In this document: piece by piece, positions 1 through 60,239 of the stretch
Position numbering within the stretch: position 1 is the first letter of the stretch
Layout: every line of letters begins with the position of its first letter
Assembly (NCBI GenBank): GCA_027704905.1
Contig: CM050999.1
Span: forward strand, 4,573,951-4,637,950
Direction of reading: 5' to 3'
DNA: 64,000 nt
From: Muraenolepis orangiensis
Taxonomy: Eukaryota; Chordata; Actinopteri; Gadiformes; Muraenolepididae
Translations under genes and position numbers: made by a program
Notes under the pieces: model-generated
Seen by the model: only the letters and a program-made list of their open reading frames with translations
What the model was told of the DNA's origin: nothing
Database searches by the model: none

Positions 1-19
1 GTCAACTCTGCACTGATTT

Positions 20-23
20 ACGT

Positions 24-55
<32 letters not shown>

Positions 56-158
56 GTCGACATAGTAGACATAGAGAAGGCCATCCCCTCCCCCAACACA
101 AACACAACAAGTGTGCGCGCACACACACACACACACATATATATTCCACTGTACAGAG

Positions 159-193
<35 letters not shown>

Positions 194-212
194 CTCGCTC
201 TCTCTCTCTCTC
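20..212. repeat. compound microsatellite (GT, G-run, CA, CT)
   Basis: (GT)n and an 18-G run at 20-54, (CA)n at 118-137, and (CT)n at 160-212 with GCTCTCGCTC breaks. Confidence 0.95.
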
Positions 213-395
213 ACTGTCCTTCCCGCGGGCCCCTAGTGGCTGTCCTCCCTGATCGGGCTCCTGTAGCCCCTCTGTCTGGCCCCTAGAGGGCCTCTCATCA
301 CTGAATGGATGTGTCATCTCTCAGGGGGCTCCAATCCCCCTTCCTGGGGTCTGGGCCGCTCAGCGGTCAGTGGTCACAGGGTCCATTTGAAGCCT

Positions 396-810
396 TACAT
401 TCAAGATACAAGATACAAGATAACAGGTACATTGGAATGCTTACTCCCCATTCCCTCCCACTGTACACATCTCCAATAAAATACCATAAAAATATAAATA
501 ATATATACAATAAAAATAAACAAAAAAGAGCAGCAAAGTGACTGTTAAATGATATGTACATGTGTTGAATGTACTTTAAAAGCATTTTAAAGTGCCAGTT
601 GTGCAGCAGCATCATGAATACAGTGCAGTAGCTGTGATGAGTCCAGCAAGTATGTAAGTGTCATACAAGATACAAGATATTTATTTTGCCAATTGTAACA
701 AGTACATAGTTTACATCAGAATGCTTACTCCCCATTCCCTCCCGTAGCATACATCTCCAAAACAATACCATACAAATATAAAAATAAAATATATAAAATA
801 AAAATAAAAA
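396..810 (-). mobile_element. two LINE 3'-tail copies, antisense
   Basis: Two stretches (396-655 and 662-810) share CAAGATACAAGATA, ATGCTTACTCCCCATTCCCT and A-rich ends. They are the reverse complement of the tail at 60980-61040 that follows LINE reverse-transcriptase sequence. Confidence 0.7.
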
Positions 811-1284
811 TGAACAAAAAAAGCACAGCAATTGATGTTAATGACAATGTTATGAAAGTGAAAGTGGCAGCACTCCCTCACCGTGTTCCGTCATTTAAGC
901 TGACCGTTCTTAACAACAATTGTATATTAAGTGATACAGTGAAGAGATGAGAAAGTATCAGGAATAAGTGGCCCGTGTGTTTCCCTCCAAAGTGCTGTGT
1001 TCACTCTTTAGAAGTGACAGCACCGTTAAGGTTAACCATTAGAAGTGTCTCTACAAGCACAGATCAAAGCCAGATCCTTTTCTGGAAATAAGTCACTAAA
1101 TAATCTGCTGATGTGTTGGTTAACTGCTGACTGCCAAAAGGTAAAATGATGATTGTGATAATAATAATAATGATGTGTTCGATGATAGTAATGGACTAAT
1201 TTAAGTGTTTTTATTACGGTGATTCTGAATGACTGGCTATGAACAGTAACTGATTCAACTGAGGGTAGTCAGGAATATGTGTGG

Positions 1285-1362
<78 letters not shown>

Positions 1363-2323
1363 GTGTCTGTTTGAGCGTGCACGTGTGTGTGTATTTGTGT
1401 ACACGTGTGTACATATGCGTGCCATGTACACACATGTACACACATACACACCCCCGTGCGTGCGGGTGTTAACTCAACCCTCTCTAGAACCAGTTCATGT
1501 TGGAGGGATGTCTTCTCAACCCTCACATGTTCACCCGCCCGGTGAAGCCAGTTGAGCGGCACATACACAAATTGTCTTGCGTGTTTTGTGCCATTCCGAC
1601 CGGCTCTTCTGAACGGCGTTCATAAAGACCACCGTTCAAACTGTTGACCACGAAGATCGTCCGATAGCGAACAGCGGATTGATCGGAGCACCCTAAGTAA
1701 TTTATACGACAGCCTTTCTTAATATTTTTTCGATAACATACATTTATTTTGGTTTAATTTGCATCTTTCTAATAGTGGTCAGAGGAGAGGCAGGTGATTT
1801 CAACAGGGCTCACTGGAAAGAGCATCCATGTATTGGTTCTCTGCCAGGCAGTAATTGTGTGAACTGTATTGTACGAGTGATGAGGCTTATTTAGTGGTAA
1901 GTATATGTTATACCAGCAGCCCAAGCAGTTGCTTGCCGATTTGCACAAAACACCCAATGGTATCTGATTAATTGACTTCACAATATTGCTGAATGCAGTG
2001 TTTTCCAGAAAATGAATTCACTTTCATTCAGATCTTTGGCACAAACACACAATGATTCCTTCCTTTTTTTTGTGTAAACACATCTTGTACAATCTTGTTG
2101 AAGATGCCTTTAGTAGGCCATGCAGGCTGTTATATATATTACAAATAAGTGTGCATTTCCTCATTTATTTTACCTCTCTTTATGTAGTTCATTCGAGCAC
2201 GCTTCTATTTTTCATAACTTAAAGTTTGTCAAGACGAAAGGACAAATATTTACCGACGTGTCAATGTTCTCATTTCCCCCTCCTGTTATTTACCGTGAAG
2301 GGAGTGTCATCCCACACACACAT

Positions 2324-2402
<79 letters not shown>

Positions 2403-4980
2403 CAAAATGTGTCACCTGTTAAGTCACCCTGTGTGATTCCGTCCGGCGGTCTGCAGCCTGGCGGATGGCCCCTGGCCTGGAGACACAGCCTGTACCACAC
2501 GACGCCTTTATCCCTCTGCCAGCTCCTCCCTCCGCAGACACCCGCTGGCTGTAAATAACTGCTGTTTCTTGTCAAAGTGTGTTTGTTTGTTGGTTATTTC
2601 GGTTCTTCTCTCGCTTCCATTCCGTGGGTCTGAATGTTTGGCGTTATTCCCAGTATACAATTGGTTTTATTACCGTGTGTGTTGAGACGGATTTAGAAAT
2701 TCTGCAGGACCGTGTACAGTCTTGGGTTGAGGATACAATTCTTGCAATGTTATAATATCTATAAACAGATTTGATTTGATTTCACTTGCTTATCCCTTGT
2801 TTGTGATAATTAGCTGGTTGACCCAAAATACTTTTTAGTGTCTTGGAACTTGGAATTCACACCCCTGTGTGAATATGAACGTTTGTCTGTTGGGATCCTG
2901 AAGCGAGAGATGATGACCTCATGCAGTTCTTTCTTTCTTCTACATGGCTGATTCTGTACCCCACACATATGAGGCAGCAGGAGGGCGACCTCATCGATGG
3001 CAGAGCGTGTCCTGTGTGTGTGTGTGTGTGTGTGTCCTGTGTGTGTGTGTGTGTGCGTGGCGGGTCTGGAGGTCGTGGATGACATCATCGACACCCACCC
3101 TCCCGACTCCCTCTCTCGCTGTTGTCTCACTTCCAGTGAGCGGTGCACATGAGCGGCTTGACGAGCTGCCATGGCAACAACAGCATGGACCAAAACACAG
3201 TGGAGCTGACAGACATTTCCGATGCACTCGTGTGGTGCTGAATCTGCGGGTTGCCGTGACAACATCGTCAACAGCCCAGGCGGTGTGCACAGAGAACATA
3301 GAGCACAATGGTGGACCCTTTAACAGGTGTTAACCTCTCTAGTGTGAAGAAAGGAACATGTGAAGCTCTTCTATCTGCCAAAGTCATATCTTACACTGAA
3401 TTAATCTGTCCCCCACAGGTAGCACAGTTACACACACATTTACACACACATCTGAACCATTAGTGGCTTTAACTTATCTACATTATTTTTCACATTATTT
3501 AGTTTGAAGTCTTAAAGATGAGAAATGGGTTATGACAAGTTGGTCCTGTATTGAATCCCTCTTATGTTTTTTCCTGTTTCCTGCTTCCCGTGGCATATCC
3601 AGAGCACAGAGCACTATGGTCCCTTCACCATCTGTGTGTCTAACGCCTCTGAGAACAGGGGTCATCCCTTAACTAGGTCATCTGCGTCTGTGAGGCCAGG
3701 CGAGCTTTATCTGGGCACAGAGCGCTCATGCCGTGCAGAGCGGCTCCCTTTGTTCCACAGCAGGGCCCCGCTCTGAGCTCCCACACAGGGGACACAGGGC
3801 ATCGTTCAGGGCCCTGGCTCCTAGGGTAATTTGGTAATTTGTATTGCTACCTACAAGGCACTACAGGCATCGGTGTATTTGTTTGCAGTGAACACATCCA
3901 AAGACTGTTTATCATCTGTGTCGACAGTGACATCACATCATCGCAAGCTATACCACTGCAGTCATGCGTAGGTATACAGAATCTGTTCTTACTTTTAATG
4001 TTCATGTTTTTATATTTATATAGTTATTTTAAACCCAGCGATGATCGCGATGAGGAAATGAATCTGAGGAGACTGTAACCTTATAGTCGGCGCCAGCTCC
4101 AGGCCCCTGGCTGATATCCTTTTAGGGTGCTCAATTTCCATTGAGCTCTTGAACCTGCGGTGCATTAGAAGTGGACCAAGTTGTTAATCAATCACACACT
4201 TGTATGTTACGTGAATAATGGAACACCAACAACAACAACAAAAGCACATGTCAAAATGAACTATAAATAAGTATTGACTGAATCAGAACAATTATTAAAC
4301 TAATTATTGTACATAATAACAATTGTTAGCTCCATAAATCACACAACCACAACAACTAGTGGCCATTGTTGAAGGGGTGTTAAAAAGACTACAGCTGTAT
4401 TGCTGAATTGTTCTTTTAACTTAGTATTTTTACACTGGAAAGTAGAGTAGAACAGTAGAAAGGCGCAAACTAAATAGAAACTGGTGCTTTATGACCAGAG
4501 AACAACAGTTGGAACAACAGCCCTAGATCCCTTACATTCAGAAACATGCAGCTAGTACCTCAAACAGAACTAATTATAAAATAAATGAATCATTTGACGT
4601 AAGCACTTTTCACCGAAGCAGAGCAGACTAATAACCCGGTGATACATAAGGATGCTTGGCTAATTTAAACCAAAAAAGATTAATGCGGAAATATCCATAG
4701 TGGATCATGATGTATGCATTGTGTATAATATATTCTGTATATTGTTTATCGGTTTTTTTTACATGCATTTTTACATGCAAATGTCCTGCCAGCTGTATGT
4801 GTGTCTGTGTGGGCATTCATTCATTCACCTGCAAGTCTCTGCTCTAGGCTGTGCAGTGTGACTGTGATTTTAGGGGGGGGGGCTTCGCCATTCATGAAAA
4901 GCCTGAATAATGAAGGAGCCAGCAGGCTGAGAGGCAGAATGCAAAGTGGAAGCAGGCTCCTTTCTCACCGTCATCGTAAA
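811..4980. other. gene-free stretch
   Basis: No supported gene is seen. It contains (GT)n at 1291-1357, (CA)n at 2311-2395, a short (GT) pair at 3015-3057 and a diverged copy of the 44-bp dact3 3' UTR repeat near 4480-4532. The rest is unique AT-rich sequence. Confidence 0.6.
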
Positions 4981-4987
4981 CTAAAGC

Positions 4988-5577
<590 letters not shown>

Positions 5578-5639
5578 GTTTTTCGATTGATATACACACC
5601 TCTCCTTCCTTCATCATCATCATCATCATCGTCCTTTGC

Positions 5640-6130
<491 letters not shown>

Positions 6131-6141
6131 CACACTGCTAA

Positions 6142-6479
<338 letters not shown>

Positions 6480-6849
6480 CATCCTTCCCCGTCGTCCTCT
6501 TGCTCGCTGGAAAAGAATGAATGAAGGTGTTTAAGAAGGGGCCGATCGTTGTGGAGCTGCTGTCTACATGGCGACTAACAGGTCAGTGTTGGACGGGAGG
6601 GAGGGAGGAAGGGAGGGAGGAGGGGGGGGAGAAAAACATTGACCCCCACCCCACCATCCACCAACGTAGACTCTGGGTTAGTGTCAGGCACGGATTATCC
6701 ATTGGGTGTGAAAGTTTGACATACATTGCCAGAGCTGAGACAGAAGAACAGAGGCTGTTGGCACAAACTCTCCATTCATACGTCGCTGCTTGAGGGGTTC
6801 TGTTCACACACACACCGCTGGATCAGAGTGTTTGTTTGTGTTTGAGTTT

Positions 6850-6977
<128 letters not shown>

Positions 6978-7241
6978 GGGGTCTCTCCTATGGCAGGTGG
7001 TGTTGAGGGCGGAGTAAGCTGGTTATTAGGAGATCAGAGCTGGCAACGGGAAGATCAGTAGTCCTTAAGCCTGCTAAGGAAGATCTACCTGTGTGTCTCT
7101 CTCTCTCTCCCCCATCTCTGTCTCTCTCCCTCTGTCTGTCTCTGCCTTTCCCTCTCTCTCTTGCGAGCAAGCTATTTGTACCTCGGTCCAGTGTCTGTCT
7201 TGTCCCGTCGAAAGAGTGAGAGAGACAGATAGGGACAGACC

Positions 7242-7399
<158 letters not shown>

Positions 7400-7409
7400 A
7401 AGTAGCGGG

Positions 7410-41397
<33,988 letters not shown>

Positions 41398-43369
41398 CAC
41401 ATCGGTACCCCCCCCCCCCCCCCCCCCCCAATAAACTACCAAAAAACTATCATCGCCCCCACCACCCAGTGTGGGGGCGATGATGGGCGGGGGCTCACTG
41501 TTTAGAACCCCTCCCCCTCTTATTACAGGTCAGAGGTCACCCCCCCCCCCCCCCGACACCGGGGCAGACTACACAGCGGTCTCCAGCACTGAGGCATTGT
41601 GGGAAGGAGCCAGAATCCGCAGTACGCCCTCGGCGAACGACACCCGCATGGAGAAAAGCGTCCTTCTCTCCTTCTACTTCTTGTGTGTCGTGGTTTGCTT
41701 TCTTTTCAAGAAAGAATATTCAGCTGAAAGCCATTGGATATGAGAGAGGGGGGGAGAGGGAACGAGAGAGGGAGAGTGGGAAAACTGCTGCATGCCTTTA
41801 GTGAACATAGCACCTCCCTCGGTTAGCGTTACTGTGGCTCACTGCTAATAGAGAAGAGAGCTGGTCCTTCTGAAAGGGTTATTCGACTGTTCCAAACCAA
41901 TCCTCCTCCGGAGGTTCTTGCTGCAGTGTCCCTTTTATTTCATGTTATTTTAGGGTTTTTTCAGTTTTTTTTCTTTTTCATTTCCACTCCAGGCCAGTAG
42001 AGTGTGACGTAGAGCCAGGGTCAGTTGTCAAGAGGGACAGAAGGATGTACGTTCTAGTATTGTAGAAGGAATCTCAGTTCCCCCTTATGGGTCCCCACTG
42101 CCTTGTGGGAGCCCTGGGCCCTGTGTGTTCTGATGTCAGGGCTGGTTCCCTGCACAGGCCCGGGAGGTTGAGGTGACATATTTATACTGAGATCCCTTTA
42201 GGTTTCACGTTTAGACTGAATGTATTGGCTGCAGAGACGCTCGGTCGGTTTGCGTTGTTCTTTTGTTTTAGTTCACTTTCCACAATCTCAAACAACACAG
42301 GATAGTCTGTTTTCACTGCTGTATGGATCGCTAAACAGGAACTAGGATTTTGATTTTATAAACAATTCATATGAACACCTGTTCACAATCATGTGCTTGG
42401 TCCTTAGGTTATTTTATAATGTTTTGACTGAATGCTGAAGCTGGGTTTCTCTTCCTCTCTCCCCCGAGGAGAGACCGTCTGGCAAAACAACTGAATTCTT
42501 GGTATTGGATTTTTGTGAAAGGGATATCGCACACGGACCAGCCGGGGGAGGGGGACCTGCGTTTTATTACTAAACTGTGATTATATCGCTAAAATTATGT
42601 TGTAAATGACAAAGAATTCTACGGATATATTTGAAATATATACCTATATTTCATTATTTAATATTTCCAAATATATAAACATGACTTATATTTATTGTTA
42701 ATTGATGTATATAGGAGAAATGATCAAGAGTTCTAGACCAGTTAAAGAGTTTCTAACATAAAGTGTTCTCTTCTGAATCAGCGCATGCCAGACATGTCTG
42801 TGACATGTTCTAGTGTGCACGTTTGTCTGTGTATCTGCTGCTTGAGCGTGTGTGTGTATGGTGTGTGTGTGTGTGTGTTATGTATGTATGTAACATTTGT
42901 ACCATTCCACACTGGTATGTCTCTGGATATTTCATTTCTGGCACATGTAGCCAAATTGCCTTTTGGATGCAGCCTTTTGCATTAGCCCTCATCAGGCTGT
43001 GGTTTACAGTCAAACAGTTTGGTTCCAAAATAGCAATGTCCGCTATATATATCGGAGGGGGCGTCGGAGCTAGCAGCTACCGTCTAAACGTTGCTGATTT
43101 GCAAAATAAGGGAAAAATCCCTATTTGTAATCGTGCTTTATGCTTATATAGACCTCTAAAATGAATATACTTTCAGGTACTTTGCTTTTAGCATTAAAAA
43201 TGGCTACGCCGCGTTTTTGGAAATAAACTCCTGAATCGGCCCCTATGGCGACGTCCTCTCCTCAGCACCACGGCCTGGAGCCGCTCCTCTCCTCCAATGA
43301 AAACCCTCTGTCGCTACGGGAGGGAGGAGATTCTTCCTAGAAACTGTCTTGGGTGGATGATGGATGGAC

Positions 43370-43660
43370 GGCTGATTGATTGATGGGTGATGATGGATGA
43401 TGATTGATTGATGGATGATGATTGATTGATGGATGATAGATGATGATGGATGATTATGACGGATGATAGATAGATGATGATGGATGTCGATGGATGATGA
43501 TTGATTGATGGATGATTGTTGATTGATGGCTGTTGATTGATTAATGAATGATGACGATGGATGACGGATGATGATGATTAATGGATGATGATGAGGATGA
43601 TAGATAGATAGATGATGATGAGGATGAAGGATGGAGGATAATAGATAGATAGATGAATGG
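43370..43660. repeat. GATG/GATT-rich array in 3' UTR
   Basis: Imperfect GGATGATGATTGATTGAT repeats and GATA units. Confidence 0.9.
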
Positions 43661-43989
43661 ACTGATGTCAGGGAAGCATGAGAAGGAATGTAACCATGTA
43701 GAATATGTACCTTTCACAAAATGTCATTCTAGTATGATAAAAGTGTTTATGGTGTAATAGAGGTCATACATATATATATACACATATATATATATATATA
43801 TACATATATTATATATAGTATGAGGAGCATGGACAAGGGGTTTCCCTACCAACTTAAGGGCAGCCTCTAGCTGTGTGCTGAGGTCTCTGAACCAAGACAC
43901 GGTTACAACCTTCTGTAAGCCTTCCTGGTATTAAAACAGCTACAAAGAAATGCACTTTATGGATATTCCAAAAAGTAGTGAAAGAGTCG

Positions 43990-43990
43990 A

Positions 43991-44042
<52 letters not shown>
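43990..44042. repeat. (TA)n microsatellite
   Basis: About 24 TA units flanked by a GTGAAAGAGTCGAGTGT duplication on both sides. A (TA/CA) tract lies at 43770-43815. Confidence 0.95.
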
Positions 44043-44045
<3 letters not shown>

Positions 44046-44324
44046 AAGAGAGTCGAGTGTATAGATTGTGGGCCGAGGAATTTCAGCCCCCAATGTACCA
44101 TTACAAATTATACTCCAAAAGTACGATTATTTCTACTTAAATTCTCCAGATGTTTTAATTTTTTACCCACATCCTAATATTGTATTCACTATATTCTTAA
44201 AAATGCAGTTTTAACCTTCCAGCATCCCAAAAAAAAGATCAGTTCCTGGCTCTTACTCGTGAACTGTAAACTGAAAATATTTACATTTTCAATGAGCCCC
44301 TTTGGGCGAGCAGCCTGGGGCGCT

Positions 44325-44575
44325 GAGAGGGAGAGCGCCTCCTGCAGGTAGCTGGAGGGAGAGCGCCTCCTGCAGGTAGCTGGAGGGAGAGCGCCTCCTG
44401 CAGGTAGCTGGAGGGAGAGCGCCTCCTGCAGGTAGCTGGAGGGAGAGCGCTTCCTGCAGGTAGCTGGAGGGAGAGCGCCTCCTGCAGGTAGCTGGAGAGA
44501 GAGCGCCTCCTGCAGGTAGCTGGAGGGAGAGCGCCTCCTGCAGGTAGCTGGAGGGAGAGCGCCACCTGCAGGAGG
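44325..44575. repeat. 28-bp minisatellite in 3' UTR
   Basis: About eight copies of a 28-bp unit built on GAGCGCCTCCTGCAGGTAGC. Confidence 0.95.
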
Positions 44576-44894
44576 TACCTGCAGGTGTTGGTGGGGGTTA
44601 ATAGGCAGGAGAGAGAGAGAGGAACCCTTCGGATACTGACACCACTTTGTTTTGTATTGTGCCTGCCATGGGAATGTTACTGAATGAACTCTTGAAACCA
44701 GTGAAAGCATGCTTTAGGATCCACCCCCCTGCTGTGTGCTCATGCTTTAGGATCCAACCCCTCTGCTGTGTGCTCATGCTTTTAATTGCATTTTAACACG
44801 GCAATAACGATCGGTGATCCTGACAACAATAACAAGAAAATGTTTCAGTTTTATGGAAATCCCCTTCACAAGCTGGCTTGAGGGTATGCTTAAT

Positions 44895-44903
44895 TGTATA
44901 TAT

Positions 44904-44949
<46 letters not shown>

Positions 44950-45085
44950 ATATATATACCGTATATATATATATACCGTATATATATATATTTATGTATA
45001 CGGTATATATATGGTACATATATATACATATATATAGATGGTACATATATATATATATGTATTAATATATATATATATGTACATA
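44895..45085. repeat. (TA)n-rich tract
   Basis: TA repeats with ACCGTATA and GGTACATA breaks; several self-complementary stretches. Confidence 0.93.
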
Positions 45086-47188
45086 TATGATTTAAATGCT
45101 TAAACGGTTTCAGAAATTATTTTTGAATTGCTTGCTTGTTTGCCGTTTCACAGGAAGACGTTATAGAACCATTCCCTTTGTTAAAGTACGGTCGTCCCCA
45201 GTTGGATATTGGCGTCCATACTTCATGTCCTCCAGGGTTTTCCAAATGGGTTGTTTTCATATTGTTTTCGGCCAGCTGGGTCCTATTTCCTCGACTATGC
45301 TGTCCTAGCGTTGACTGAAGTACTGATATGAATGACATTGAGACTGTGATGTGTGTGTTCAGGCTGCTGCTGCTGCTCCTGTAAATGTACTACAAAAAAA
45401 ACCAGCCAATTGGAATAAAGCAAGACTATTGTATTCAGGACTCGATGACATGTGACCCTGTAGAACGACATCACTGATTGGTCTCCACATGGCCCGCAGG
45501 TCTCCATGTGACTCATTGTAAATTGCACATTGGATAATCCCAAATGTAAATTTATGTTTCCATGAATTGTGTATTTTAGTTTTCTTTGTTTTGCTCTGTT
45601 TTTAACTCTCTCCTACCTTTCTGCTGACTAGTGTTCACACACAAGGATAGGATACTGTAGCTCCAGAGGGATCGGGTGACCCCACGACCCCCCAACACCT
45701 GTACCAGGTGTATGCCTACACACCACCCAAACTAAACGGGGGTTTGGTTTTTCAAAGAGAACAACACCAATAACAACACCACACACATACAAACGCAGCT
45801 CCGGGCAACCTTGGTTTGCCAAAAAATCGTAAGACACCCTTCCTATAGAGGAACCTGACAGACTAATCCTGGCAAACTGGAACTGCTCATTCCTCTGAGC
45901 GGGTCCAAATGTGTACAGGTGGGTCGAGCTGGATCAATACTTCTACTGTATGTTCATTTGTTTCTCCTGGAGTCTGTTTGGCTCTATAGAGAGAGAGAAC
46001 TGTAGTGACTTTCTACATGCTGTGTATACTGTATGTTGTGTACATCTGCAGTGTACACACTCACCGAGACAGGATTCAACCTACGCTGGGCGTGGGTTCT
46101 GATAGGAGTTACGATGGAAGTGTCTTGCTCATGGGCAACCCGGGCAGGGACATTGAATTAAAGAATATATATATATATTGAAGACAAACTGTGTGTGGGG
46201 AGATTCTGTGTCTCTGTGTGTGTGTGTGTGTGACCTGTTTGCAGGAATGTTATTGTATTAAGAGTAATTGGTGTTAAGTGTTTATTGAAAGATTGCAAAT
46301 GTTATTCTTATGTTAATTAGATAATAATAACGACAATATTTGGAATAATATATTTAGGATAGTGATAGTGCAACACTTGGACTCAAACATAATCTTTTGA
46401 CAAATTCCCCTCGTCACCTGGCTGATGATTCACTATTTCTACATATGTTTTATTCATCAGCAATGAAAACTGGAGGGAAGGTTGTTCAAAAGAGCTTCCA
46501 AAGTAATGGAACACAGGAAGGGAAGTCAAAGCTGCATACACAATAAAATATTCATTAGTTGCTGCACTTTTCACAAATAAAACCGATATCAAAGGATCAT
46601 CAAATATGGATGTAAAATAAATATATTAGAAGCATTGTTACCTGGGGACGCCTGGCCCACTCGAAGCATGTTTAAACTAAGAAAAGAACAGGCAACAGCT
46701 TTAGAGAGAGAGAGTGAGAGTGTGGGTGTGTCTGGGTGTGTGTGGATGTGTTTATGTATGTATGTGTGTGTGTGTCAAATCGGTGCCACTTGGGTCTCCA
46801 TTCCCGCTCCTGGACACGCAGCGGGGGGGTCTGTGTGTCAATGGATGCGTGAGAAAAAAAAGGGGACGCGCAGACACTCCAGCCAATGGGAGCCGGGGGT
46901 GAAATTGCAGGGGCCCCCAACGAATCCCGTTGTCCCGTGGTGGGCGGGGCATCGCCCACCCGCCCCCGTGTGTTTGACAGCTCTACCGAATAACGTATAG
47001 CGCATACTACCACGCTGCCCCCCGAGCGATGGGCTGATGTGAGGACTCCTCATTGTGGCTGCCATTCACAAACCGGTGGGCTGTGTGTATACGCTCCTCC
47101 GCCCCCACCCACCATGCCGGGTTAGGGGCCCATAGGACCAGGGGACCAGCACACACACATCCATCCATACTGCGAGAAGATTGAGAAA

Positions 47189-57535
<10,347 letters not shown>

Positions 57536-58875
57536 GGTCTGAGAGGCGCTTGTGTAACCATTTTGAAACCAGAGCTGATTTTGCTGTCTTTTTTTTCTGT
57601 CTTCTTTCCAATGTCAAAGAAAAACATTTGCAGAGACTTTGGCTCTGGCTCACTCATCGTGACCTGTAATTAACTATTCCAGTTTTCCTACTCGACCTAC
57701 CTCTGCTTATTATCCCAATGACGGATGATGCTTTTTTATGGACATAATGCTGGGCTTGCTGTGGACCCACTGTCGGTATTCTATGGCTGAATGCATCCCC
57801 CGGTTTCCAGCCGTCGGACATACACACTGCCACGCTTGGTTCTATGCTAGAACTCCCCGTCAGAGGAGTATAATGAGATACCTCAAGGTGAATCCTCCAC
57901 CGAATTCTTCCTCTGCTGACTGTCCTTAAAGAAGTGTTTCTCCACTGAAAAGTAGGGCTTTTCATAAAATCAGGCCGCCTTTGCAGTAGAAAGACACAAC
58001 ACTAGTGCTACATGATCAGTGATCAACAGTTGGAACAACAGCCCTAGAGAACTGGTGCTACATGACCAGAGAACAACAGTTAGAGCCCTAGAGAACTGGT
58101 GCTACATGACCAGAGAACAACAGTTAGAGCCCTAGAGAACTGGTGCTACATGACCAGAGAACAACAGTTAGAGCCCTAGAGAACTGGTGCTACATGACCA
58201 GAGAACAACAGTTAGAGCCCTAGAGAACTGGTGCTACATGACCAGAGAACAACAGTTAGAGCCCTAGAGCCGTCAAAAGTCTGTCGGACTGAAGCAAAAC
58301 GTTGTGAAGTGTGTAACCCGGCGGACTTCTGAAAGCAAACAAACAAACGTAATGATGGTAACGGGAAGGGGAATTGATCATTGGTAATTAACATGTACTA
58401 CCCACATTGTAATGGTACAAATGTGGTTGAAGTACTCTTTTGAAAAACAAAGCCTGGTCAATCAATGGGCTCAAATGAACAATATTAAAATAATTAACAT
58501 TGATATAACAGAACAGCAAAATTCTTCAGGTCCATATCAGTCAAAATATGATCCAACGCATGACACCACAGAAGCCTCCTTTGTGATTCCCTGTAAGTAT
58601 ATACATATATATTAAGTATAAGTATATACATAGATATTATTCAGGGTTGTGCTCAGCTGTTTATTTTCCATTCCCAACGACAGCAGCAGGGGCATAGCTG
58701 CTGTGGAGGTTTTGACCGACTAGCTGCTAAATGCTTAACATGTACCTCTAAATACTCACTGAAACAAACCTGCATAGACACACCTGTATATACGTGCACT
58801 CTCATTGCCCTCCAGTTGCCTTGGAATGAATGTCGTTTGTACAAAAATTAATAAAAACCTGCTGTAAAATACTAC
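57536..58875 (+). other. dact3: dact3 3' UTR (probable extent)
   Basis: This non-coding stretch ends shortly after an AATAAA at 58850-58855. It contains a 44-bp tandem repeat at about 58013-58268. No other gene is seen. Confidence 0.6.
58013..58268. repeat. 44-bp minisatellite in dact3 3' UTR
   Basis: About five copies of a 44-bp unit containing GAACTGGTGCTACATGACCA and GAGAACAACAGTTA. A diverged single copy lies near 4480-4532, so the unit comes from a dispersed element. Confidence 0.93.
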
Positions 58876-59029
58876 TTTGTGTAATTGTATCTATGTGTTT
58901 TATCTCTGCCATGCGATCTCCAAACCAAAAATAATAATTTTCTTTTGTTGCCCAAGTGGCTAAGAAAGCTAAATAAACAAGTGAGTTGTATTGTGAGTAA
59001 TGGAGCAGAGACAGGACAGGGTCATTTAA

Positions 59030-59100
59030 GGCAGTGGTTCCCAACCCCCACTGGGGGTCGCCAGTGCTCCACGGGGGGTCACGAAGCCCTCTTGATTTAA
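59030..59100. mobile_element. hAT-like terminal sequence
   Basis: CAGTGGTTCCCAACC with GGGGGTCGC and GGGGGGTCACG resembles hAT transposon ends. No second end was identified. Confidence 0.45.
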
Positions 59101-59207
59101 AAAAATATATATTTATATATAAAATGCACACATCTCAGCATTTAATTCATTTATGTGAAGAACACAACTTTTTTTCTCTATATTTCAATCTATCTGAAAA
59201 TATATAT

Positions 59208-59870
59208 ATCAAGTCAAGTCAAGTTTATTGTCACTTCACAGTTTACACAAGTATAAAGCAGAGAGTGAAAATCTTATGTGCAAAACCCGACGACAGACAG
59301 AAGTTATACAAATAAGCTAAAATAAAAACAATAGAATAAAATAAGTTAAAATACAAAACTGTATAAAGTTAAATACCGGTATATAAAATAAAAATGCAAT
59401 ATATATAATGCAATATATATATATATCGGCACAGAAAAAGAGCAATATGTATATATAAATCAATGTAATAAAATATACATTGTTATATGCTATACGCCCT
59501 TGTTCAGCAGCCTGATGGCCTGACTGTGGAAGCTATCTCTGAGTCTATTTGTGCGGCACTTGATACTGCGCCTGCCTGTGTATCGCCTGCCTAACGGTTA
59601 AAGGGAATACAGTTCAATGTCTTTATGATGCGTTTGGCCTTGGCCACGCACCGCTGGTTGTATATATCCAGGAGGGAGGGGAGCTCACCTCCAACCATAT
59701 ACTGGGCCGTCCGCACCACCCTTTGAAGCGCTCTGCGCTCGAGTGCGGTGCAGTTCCCGTACCAGGCGGTGATACACCCTGTAAGAACACTCTCGATGGT
59801 GCCGTGTGAGGTCCTCGGAGATGTGCACGCCGAGGAACTTGAAGCTGCTGTATATATACACATTTAAAAA
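59208..59870 (-). pseudogene. LINE fragment (Rex1/L2-like), antisense, broken
   Basis: On the - strand a reverse-transcriptase C-terminal region is visible: FKFLGVHISEDLT in one frame, then ESVLTGCITAWYGNCTALER and RALQRVVRTAQ in another. A frameshift lies between them (about 59770-59810). The 3' tail reads toward 59208. It is truncated at the 5' end and cannot be active. Confidence 0.85.
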
Positions 59871-60075
59871 CAATCTTGCAAGGATAAGCATGTAGATGCA
59901 AACACCAACTTTAGAAATAATTCATTGAATGAAATATATATATTTCAAAAGAAGAAGGCTTCTTTTCTCCTTTTTTGTAATTGTATGTGGGTGGGGGTTG
60001 TCAGCATTGTTCACACGCGTTAACCTTTAAGGTTACTGTGCTGCCCCCTGGTGGTGCCACTGAGTTGCCACGCGG

Positions 60076-60239
<164 letters not shown>

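Larger units (their letters stand above)
41398..45440 (+). other. gramd1b: gramd1b 3' UTR (probable extent)
   Basis: No gene is seen between the stop codon and about 45.4 kb. AATAAA signals occur at 41430-41435, 43222-43227 and 45414-45419. The first lies only 33 bp after the stop inside a C-run, so a long 3' UTR ending near 45.44 kb is likelier. The region includes AT-rich unique sequence (42.5-42.8 kb), a GATG-rich array, (TA)n tracts and a 28-bp minisatellite. The true end is inferred. Confidence 0.55.

Noticed and set aside
6521..6581. Possible first gramd1b exon MKVFKKGP, similar to human MKGFKLS, with donor GTCAGT
   Set aside because: It is 61 nt (phase 1), while the exon at 14284 needs phase 2, so it cannot join in frame as drawn; it could still be a 5' UTR exon.
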